Positions 5,055-9,727 of a DNA stretch of 9,727 bases are shown in pieces. How positions within the stretch are numbered: the first letter of the stretch is position 1; each line of letters begins with the position of its first letter. Both the position numbers and the translations under genes were made by a program. The notes below the pieces were generated by a model. The model made no database searches. It worked only from the letters and a program-made list of their open reading frames with translations, and was not told the origin of the DNA. Source of the DNA: Clostridia bacterium (GTDB lineage: Bacteria; Bacillota; Clostridia; Oscillospirales; CAG-382); contig JAGCNA010000238.1 of the NCBI GenBank assembly GCA_017646185.1, positions 1-9,727 on the forward strand, in the 5' to 3' direction.

Positions 5055-7148
5055 ATGACACCTACCTTAACAATGTTCTATGGCGTTTCCGTTTTGGTTT
5101 CCGCCATCGCTTTTGTTTTCGCTGCATACCTTTATTTTTGGGTAAAGCGCCAGCCGCAGGAAAACAAAAGAATTACCGAAGTTGCAGGCCTCATTCGTGA
5201 CGGCGCCAACACCTTTATGCGCAGAGAATACAAGATTCTTGCTATCTTTGCCGCAATTATTGCAGTACTCATTGCAGTATTCCTTCCCACTCCCATCTGG
5301 AAAGCAGGCGAAAACTGGTGGAAGAACGTAGCTATGGCTGTTTCTTACATCGGCGGTACCGTGCTTTCCGCTATCGCAGGTAAATTGGGTCTCGTAGTTG
5401 CTTCTCTTTCCAATGGCAGATCTGCAGAAGCTGCAAAAAGAGGTATAAAGCCCGCGTTCCTTATCGGCTTCCGCGGCGGTTCCGTAATGGGTCTGCTCGT
5501 AGTTGGTTTCGCCGTTTTGGGCGTTGCCGCAGTTTTGGCTATCGTTAAAGAAGCTTCCATTCTGCTCGGCTTCTCTTTCGGTGCTTCCTCTCTTGCTCTG
5601 TTTGCAAAGGCAGGCGGCGGTATCTTTACCAAGACTGCTGACGTTGCAGCCGACCTTACCGGTAAGGTTGAGCTTGGCATCGCAGAAGACGACCCCCGTA
5701 ACCCCGCAGTTATCGCAGATAACGTTGGTGACAACGTAGGCGACGTTGCAGGTATGGGCGCCGACCTTTTCGATTCCAACGTTGCATCTCTCACTTCCGC
5801 ACTCGTTATTGCCCAGACTCTTACCGGCGGTGACGATAAGAACGTTATCATGGTTCTTTGCTATGCCGCTCTCGGTCTTCTCGCTTCTATTATCGGTATT
5901 GCTACTGCTCGTATTACCAAGAAAGGCACGCCTACCGGTGCGCTTAACTCTTCTACATACGTAACTTCCGCAGTATTTATGGCTCTCACCGCAGGCGCAA
6001 CCGCATTGTTTGGTTTCTCCTGGCATATCTGGGGCTGTGCTACCATTGGTCTCGTTGTAGGTGTTATTATCGGTCTCGCTACCGACTACTTTACCGACGA
6101 TACCAAGCCTATCGTAAAGAAGGTTGCTCACGCTTCCAAGAGCGGTCCCGCATTCACCGTTCTTTCCGGCGTATCTTACGGCTTTATCTCCGCACTTCCC
6201 GCAATGATCGGTATCGCTATTTCCGCACTGGCGGCTTACAAGATCTGCGGTACCGAAGCTCTTATCGAAACTTACGGCGCAAACTATCCTCTGTTTGGTA
6301 TTTCCATGGCAGCAGTCGGTATGCTTTCCATCGTTGCTATGATCATTTCCAATGACGCATACGGTCCTATTGTTGATAACGCCCGCGGTCTTGCAGAAAT
6401 GGGCGGCTTGGGTGAAGAGGCTATCCGTGTAGCAGATGAGCTTGACTCCGCAGGTAACACTGTTAAGGCGGTTACCAAGGGCTTCTCTATCGGTGCGGCA
6501 GGTCTTACCGTTATCTCTTTGCTGGGCACCTTTATGTCCGAAGCAAACGCCGCAGGTGCAAACATCACCGGCTTCGATATTATGAATCCCACCGTGTTCT
6601 TCGGTATTCTTGTTGGTGCCGCAGTTCCCGCAGTATTCTCCGCAATGCTCATCCTCGGCGTTGATAAGAACGCACAGAAGATGGTTGCGGAAATCCACCG
6701 TCAGTTCAACACCATCGTCGGCCTTAAGGAAGGCAAGGAAGGCGTTAAGCCCGAATACGATAAGTGTATCGATGTTGCTACCACAGGTGCGCTCCGTGAG
6801 CTTATTCCCGCAGGTTTGGTTGCAATCCTTGCAACCGTTGCGGTTGGCTTTATCGGCGGCCCTACCGCAGTAGGCGGCTTCCTGCTGGGTAACATCGTTT
6901 CCGGTCTGCTTCTCTCCCTCTTTATGTCCAACGCAGGCGGCTTGTGGGATAACTCCAAGAAGTACGTTGATGCGGGCCACGAAGGCGGCAAGGGCAGCGA
7001 AGCTCACAAAGCAGCAGTTATCGGTGATACTGTAGGCGATCCCTTCAAGGATACTGCAGGTCCTTCCATCAACACCCAGATCACTGTTGTATCTCTGGTT
7101 GCTTCTCTTATGTCCTCTGCATTCGTGGCATTCTCCTTCTTTGGTTGA
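5055..7148 (+). CDS. hppA: Membrane-bound proton-translocating pyrophosphatase (H+-PPase), K+-independent type
   Basis: This integral membrane pump hydrolyses pyrophosphate and exports cations. At 697 residues with about 15-16 hydrophobic helices it is full length. The substrate and Mg sites are intact: DVAADLTGKVE (196-206) and DDPRNPAVIADNVGDNVGD (212-230), plus the C-terminal DTVGDPFKDTAGPSIN motif. At GNTVKAVTKG the key position is Lys (K471) with Thr three residues on (T474). In the known families Lys there replaces K+ and marks K+-independent, H+-pumping enzymes, while Ala marks K+-dependent ones, which include all Na+ pumps. Ion specificity is therefore inferred as H+. The start at 5055 is set by GGAGGG at 5043-5048. 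The frame is open further upstream, but that part translates the terminator hairpin. Base and codon use (GCA, GTT, GGC) suggests high expression. The long leader suggests regulation. Confidence 0.96.
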   Translation: MTPTLTMFYGVSVLVSAIAFVFAAYLYFWVKRQPQENKRITEVAGLIRDGANTFMRREYKILAIFAAIIAVLIAVFLPTPIWKAGENWWKNVAMAVSYIGGTVLSAIAGKLGLVVASLSNGRSAEAAKRGIKPAFLIGFRGGSVMGLLVVGFAVLGVAAVLAIVKEASILLGFSFGASSLALFAKAGGGIFTKTADVAADLTGKVELGIAEDDPRNPAVIADNVGDNVGDVAGMGADLFDSNVASLTSALVIAQTLTGGDDKNVIMVLCYAALGLLASIIGIATARITKKGTPTGALNSSTYVTSAVFMALTAGATALFGFSWHIWGCATIGLVVGVIIGLATDYFTDDTKPIVKKVAHASKSGPAFTVLSGVSYGFISALPAMIGIAISALAAYKICGTEALIETYGANYPLFGISMAAVGMLSIVAMIISNDAYGPIVDNARGLAEMGGLGEEAIRVADELDSAGNTVKAVTKGFSIGAAGLTVISLLGTFMSEANAAGANITGFDIMNPTVFFGILVGAAVPAVFSAMLILGVDKNAQKMVAEIHRQFNTIVGLKEGKEGVKPEYDKCIDVATTGALRELIPAGLVAILATVAVGFIGGPTAVGGFLLGNIVSGLLLSLFMSNAGGLWDNSKKYVDAGHEGGKGSEAHKAAVIGDTVGDPFKDTAGPSINTQITVVSLVASLMSSAFVAFSFFG

Positions 7149-7171
7149 TAATTAACGAATAATAAAAGTAA

Positions 7172-7213
7172 CCCCAAGAAGCTTTATTGTTAGCTTCTTG
7201 GGGCGATTTTTTG
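7172..7213. terminator. Terminator between convergent hppA and comF, possibly bidirectional
   Basis: CCCCAAGAAGCT (7172-7183) pairs perfectly with AGCTTCTTGGGG (7192-7203) around an eight-base loop. On the plus strand CGATTTTTTG follows, ending hppA. On the minus strand the hairpin lies just after the comF stop and is followed by a looser T-rich tail (TTACTTTTATTATT), so it may serve both genes. Confidence 0.88.
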
Positions 7214-7918
7214 TTACGGTGTTCTTGCCAATACTGCTTTTACAACCTGCTTAACGCCTGCTTCACGCAATATATCCGCGCATTCGTCAATGGTGGAGCC
7301 GGTGGTGGTAACGTCGTCAACAAGCAGTACTCTGCGGTAATCGGCCGCTTCTTTTGCGGGAAAGAATGTGTTTTTTACGTTTTTTCTTCTTTCCACAGCG
7401 TCCAAAAGCTTTTGGTCGGAAGCACGCTTTTCACGGCGCGCAAGAAGGGGCTTTAACGGAATTCCCAAGCCCTCTGCCACCCCTGCGGCTATAAGCTTTG
7501 ATTGGTCGCCGCCGTGAATTCTCACGTTTTTGGGGCTTCTGGGTACGTAGGTTACGCAATCAAACCCCACGCTCTTTTCCCGTTTAACCTTTTCCGCCAA
7601 TAATTTTCCCAGAAAACGGGCGGTGCGTTTATCGGGATTTTGTTTAAGATTAAGTATTATCCGCTTTTCCCCTTTGGTGTGGTAGTAAAACAAAAACACG
7701 GTGTTTGAGCTTTTTTCGCAGGAGCAGCCGCTTCTTTTACAACCGCATTCGGGACATTCCTTTACAAGGGAAACCTGAAAATCCTTAATACAATCCTTGC
7801 AAAAGGGAAGTGTGCTGTCTGCCGCTCTGTCCCCGCAGGAACAGCAAAAGGGGGCGAAGAACAGGTCTGTCAGCCTATTTCGGATCTTTTTCGGATTTCG
7901 TTCTGCGCTGTCTTTCAT
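7214..7918 (-). CDS. comF: ComF-family phosphoribosyltransferase-like protein with N-terminal zinc ribbon
   Basis: This 234-residue protein has the ComFC/GntX layout. An N-terminal cysteine-rich zinc-binding region comes first (C25/C26, C28, C40, C43, then the CPECGCKRSGCSC cluster). A type I phosphoribosyltransferase fold follows, ending in the PRPP-loop motif LLVDDVTTTGST (about 198-209). ComFC is needed for DNA uptake in competent Bacillus, but homologues occur widely in non-competent bacteria and their enzymatic reaction is unproven. I chose ATG at 7918 because GGAG (7924-7927, minus strand) lies five bases upstream. A longer frame from TTG at 7951 has no good site. The start overlaps the end of the upstream TtcA-like gene by 44 bp, so translation is probably coupled. 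No other competence gene is nearby. Confidence 0.9.
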   Translation of the reverse strand: MKDSAERNPKKIRNRLTDLFFAPFCCSCGDRAADSTLPFCKDCIKDFQVSLVKECPECGCKRSGCSCEKSSNTVFLFYYHTKGEKRIILNLKQNPDKRTARFLGKLLAEKVKREKSVGFDCVTYVPRSPKNVRIHGGDQSKLIAAGVAEGLGIPLKPLLARREKRASDQKLLDAVERRKNVKNTFFPAKEAADYRRVLLVDDVTTTGSTIDECADILREAGVKQVVKAVLARTP

Positions 7919-8645
7919 GTACGCTCCATCCGTCCTTTCCGCTTCGCTCAAGGGCGCCGAAAAGCCTGGTTTTTAAGTGTCTGTCGTTTTTGGACATTTC
8001 CTCCAGCATTTTTTTGGTGTCCTCACGGCGTGTTGTTCCGTCTGCAGGGCAGTACTTGGGGGAAACTGCAATTTTGTTTTTGTTTATAAAACCTATAATC
8101 TCTTTTTCGGGGCAGTAAATAAGGGGACGGATTACCGTTACGCCGATACGGTCAAGGAATGTTACGGGGGAAAAACAGCCGAACCTGCCTTCGATAAACA
8201 GATTCATCAGCATAGTTTCCACCGTATCGTCAAAATGGTGACCCAACGCCACCTTGTTGCAACCGAGCTCCTTTGCGGCGGTGTTAAGCGCCCCTCTGCG
8301 CAGGTTTGCGCACAAGGAGCAGGGGAACTTTTCCTTCCTTATGTTAAATACTATATCGTAAATATCCGTAGGGATAATATGATGCTCTATCTCCAAATCT
8401 TTGCAAAGATTGCTTATGTTTGAAAGGTCTGCGCCGGGAAATCCCGCATCAAGGGTAATGGCAACAATTTCGTATTTCTTTTCGTAAAACCGTTTAAGCT
8501 TTGCCAAAAAGCAAAGCAGAGCAAGTGAATCCTTGCCGCCGGAAACGCCGATAGCTATCCTGTCTCCGTCCTCGATCATATTATAATCCGCGCAGGCGCG
8601 GCGGGTGTAACCCAGCATTTTTTGTATTCCGTCAAATTCAAGCAT
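7875..8645 (-). CDS. ttcA: TtcA-like PP-loop ATPase, probable tRNA 2-thiocytidine synthetase
   Basis: TtcA proteins activate cytidine 32 of certain tRNAs with ATP and insert sulfur using an oxygen-sensitive iron-sulfur cluster. The 256-residue product has the PP-loop SGGKDS (35-40), CSLC (C109, C112) and GHHFDDTVETM (135-145). A third cysteine, C199 in YCPADG, gives the three-cysteine pattern that ligates the cluster in E. coli TtcA. The tail after about residue 205 is charged and less conserved. TilS and other PP-loop enzymes are less likely because of the cysteine pattern, but the exact tRNA target is inferred. The start at 8645 has only a modest AAAGG site about 10 bases upstream. The gene heads a leftward operon with comF from the promoter at 8669-8697. 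Confidence 0.88.
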   Translation of the reverse strand: MLEFDGIQKMLGYTRRACADYNMIEDGDRIAIGVSGGKDSLALLCFLAKLKRFYEKKYEIVAITLDAGFPGADLSNISNLCKDLEIEHHIIPTDIYDIVFNIRKEKFPCSLCANLRRGALNTAAKELGCNKVALGHHFDDTVETMLMNLFIEGRFGCFSPVTFLDRIGVTVIRPLIYCPEKEIIGFINKNKIAVSPKYCPADGTTRREDTKKMLEEMSKNDRHLKTRLFGALERSGKDGWSVHERQRRTKSEKDPK

Positions 8646-8668
8646 TGTTTTCCCAGCCTTTCAAGGGT

Positions 8669-8697
8669 ATTATACAATGGGTTTTTAATAAAATCAA
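8669..8697 (-). promoter_or_regulatory. SigA promoter of the ttcA-comF operon
   Basis: On the minus strand, TTGATT (plus coordinates 8692-8697) and a perfect TATAAT (8669-8674) are 17 bp apart. The leader to the ATG at 8645 would be short, about 17 bases. It is divergent from the rplM promoter, and the A-rich repeat block lies between the two. Confidence 0.75.
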
Positions 8698-8706
8698 CAT
8701 AAAAGG

Positions 8707-8725
8707 CGCAAAAAAGTATTTTGCG
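8707..8725. repeat. Small inverted repeat between divergent promoters
   Basis: CGCAAAA (8707-8713) and TTTTGCG (8719-8725) form a perfect 7-bp inverted repeat around AAGTA. It sits just upstream of the ttcA -35 box and is not where a terminator would be needed on either strand, so a protein-binding site is possible. Nothing else supports a function. Confidence 0.35.
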
Positions 8726-8730
8726 TTTTA

Positions 8731-8790
8731 CAAAATTAAAGAAAATTAAAGAAAATGAAAGAAAAATAAAGAAAACTTAAAAAAATTACA
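8731..8790 (+). repeat. Six consecutive 10-bp A-rich repeats (phased A-tracts)
   Basis: Six adjacent decamers follow one another without a gap, consensus GAAAATTAAA, starting at 8731, 8741, 8751, 8761, 8771 and 8781. The first four differ by one to two bases, and the last two are more degenerate. The 10-bp period places A-tracts on one face of the helix, as in intrinsically curved DNA, and the block ends nine bases before the rplM -35. It probably acts as an UP element or bend for that promoter. Confidence 0.75.
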
Positions 8791-8799
8791 AAAAACCTA

Positions 8800-8827
8800 T
8801 TGACATTTTATTTTTGCGTGGTATAAT
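8800..8827 (+). promoter_or_regulatory. Very strong SigA promoter of rplM-rpsI
   Basis: Perfect TTGACA (8800-8805) and TATAAT (8822-8827) boxes are 16 bp apart, with TGG immediately before the -10 and A-rich repeats upstream. The leader would be about 38 bases. I see no room for, or sign of, a large L13-type autoregulatory structure. Confidence 0.92.
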
Positions 8828-8871
8828 GGCAAGGCACGAAAAAAGATAGTATAAAAACGGAGGAATTTTCC

Positions 8872-9303
8872 ATGTCCACATTCATGCTCAGAACCGAAGA
8901 TGTGAACCGCAAGTGGTATGTAATCGACGCCGCAGGCAAGACCCTCGGTAAGGTTGCTGTTACCGCTGCTACCATCCTTAACGGTAAGCATAAGCCCGAA
9001 TACACCCCTCACGTTGATTGCGGCGATTGCGTTATCGTCATCAACGCAGAGAAGGTAGTTCTCACCGGCAAAAAACTCGAACAGAAGACCTATTATCATC
9101 ACAGCGGCTACGTAGGCGGTCTCAAGGCTGTTAAGTACAGCACTCTTATGAGAACCAAGCCCGAAATGGTTGTATCCCTTGCAGTTAAGGGTATGCTTCC
9201 CAAGAACAAGCTGGGTGACGCATCCTTTGCTCGCCTCAGAGTATACAAGGGCGCAGAACACGAACAGCAGGCTCAGCAGCCTATCGTTGTTGAAGTAAAG
9301 TAA
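8872..9303 (+). CDS. rplM: 50S ribosomal protein L13
   Basis: L13 is an early-assembly protein of the large ribosomal subunit that binds 23S rRNA. The 143-residue product is full length and shows the family landmarks WYVIDAAGKTLGKVA (15-29), the central region with NAEKVVLTGKK, and the signature VKGMLPKNKLGDASFARLRVYKG, followed by the usual HxQQAQQP tail. The ATG has GGAGGA (8859-8864) seven bases upstream. It is the first gene of the conserved rplM-rpsI pair, with only 16 bp to rpsI. Codon use is strongly biased, as expected for a highly expressed gene. Confidence 0.98.
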   Translation: MSTFMLRTEDVNRKWYVIDAAGKTLGKVAVTAATILNGKHKPEYTPHVDCGDCVIVINAEKVVLTGKKLEQKTYYHHSGYVGGLKAVKYSTLMRTKPEMVVSLAVKGMLPKNKLGDASFARLRVYKGAEHEQQAQQPIVVEVK

Positions 9304-9319
9304 TAGGAGGAGCAAAACA

Positions 9320-9727
9320 ATGACTTATACACCCGCAAAACCCTATTTCTACGGCACCGGCAGAAGAAAGTCCAGTGTTGCAAGAGTACGTATCGTTCCC
9401 GGTACCGGCGTTATCACCGTTAACGGCAGAGATATAGACGATTATTTCGGTCTTGAAACCCTTAAGCTGGTAGTTCGTCAGCCTTTCAACGTTACCAACA
9501 CTCTCGGTAAGTTCGACGTTATCTGCAAAGTTAACGGCGGCGGTATTTCCGGTCAGGCAGGCGCTGTAAGACACGGTATCGCACGTGCTCTTACTCAGGC
9601 AGATGAAGCTGCATACCGTCCTTCTCTCAAGAAGGCTGGTCTTCTCACTCGTGACCCTCGTATGAAGGAAAGAAAGAAGTACGGTCTCAAAGCTGCTCGT
9701 CGCGCAAGCCAGTTCTCCAAGAGATAA
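9320..9727 (+). CDS. rpsI: 30S ribosomal protein S9
   Basis: S9 binds the head of the small subunit and its C-terminal arginine reaches the P-site tRNA. The 135-residue product is complete: it opens with YFYGTGRRKSSVARVR (9-24), has GGGISGQAGAVRHGIARAL in the middle, and ends with the canonical basic tail SQFSKR. The ATG has AGGAGG (9305-9310) nine bases upstream and follows rplM by 16 bp in the same transcript. The TAA is the last codon of the window, so the operon terminator is outside. Confidence 0.98.
   Translation: MTYTPAKPYFYGTGRRKSSVARVRIVPGTGVITVNGRDIDDYFGLETLKLVVRQPFNVTNTLGKFDVICKVNGGGISGQAGAVRHGIARALTQADEAAYRPSLKKAGLLTRDPRMKERKKYGLKAARRASQFSKR

Noticed and set aside
5067..7007. A 646-codon open frame on the strand opposite hppA
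   Set aside because: It lies wholly inside hppA, its product is a Cys/Asn/Gly-rich string with no fold-like pattern, and it results from the strong codon bias of hppA leaving few antisense stops. No promoter or ribosome binding site supports it.
7919..7951. TTG start for comF at 7951
   Set aside because: No good ribosome binding site precedes it, and ATG at 7918 has GGAG at five-base spacing.
7187..8423. Plus-strand open frames across the comF-ttcA region, for example 7810-8118 and 7977-8423
   Set aside because: They are shadows of the two well-supported minus-strand genes, with no motif or initiation site of their own.
8834..8871. L13 autoregulatory leader before rplM
   Set aside because: The predicted leader is only about 38 bases and shows no stable hairpin.

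Overview
The window looks like chromosomal DNA from an endospore-forming, anaerobic Clostridia-type Firmicute (an Oscillospirales/Ruminococcaceae-like gut organism is my guess). The reasons are a SpoVT regulator, strong AGGAGG-type ribosome binding sites, consensus SigA promoters, many intrinsic terminators, a membrane pyrophosphatase, a class II thymidine kinase and a family-95 glycoside hydrolase. Species cannot be read from the sequence.

Layout. Bases 1-97 hold overlapping inverted repeats and a possible rightward terminator. spoVT (98-631, minus) and a small AT-rich two-helix membrane protein of unknown function (752-1477, plus) diverge from a 120-bp region that holds back-to-back promoters. 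The membrane gene ends in a strong terminator. A new promoter then drives a cytoplasmic GH95 alpha-fucosidase-like enzyme (1574-3898) and, 28 bp later, tdk (3927-4511), followed by a strong terminator.

The 543 bp from 4512 to 5054 carry no credible protein gene. They contain a consensus promoter, a compact RNA fold (two stacked stems with a UUCG loop and a possible pseudoknot), two successive intrinsic terminators and a hairpin touching the Shine-Dalgarno of hppA (5055-7148). hppA encodes a proton-pumping-type membrane pyrophosphatase carrying the lysine that marks K+-independent enzymes. This leader is the best candidate in the window for an undescribed element: either a riboswitch-like attenuator or an independent small RNA. 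I could not assign it to a class I know.

A hairpin terminator at 7172-7213 separates hppA from a leftward pair, a TtcA-like PP-loop tRNA thiolase and ComF, which overlap by 44 bp and are expressed from a SigA promoter at 8669-8697. Back-to-back with it, a 60-bp run of 10-bp-phased A-rich repeats precedes a near-perfect promoter for the ribosomal protein operon rplM-rpsI, which ends exactly at the window edge.

Most of the window is housekeeping or core accessory metabolism. There are no mobile elements, CRISPR arrays, tRNA or rRNA genes that I can see.
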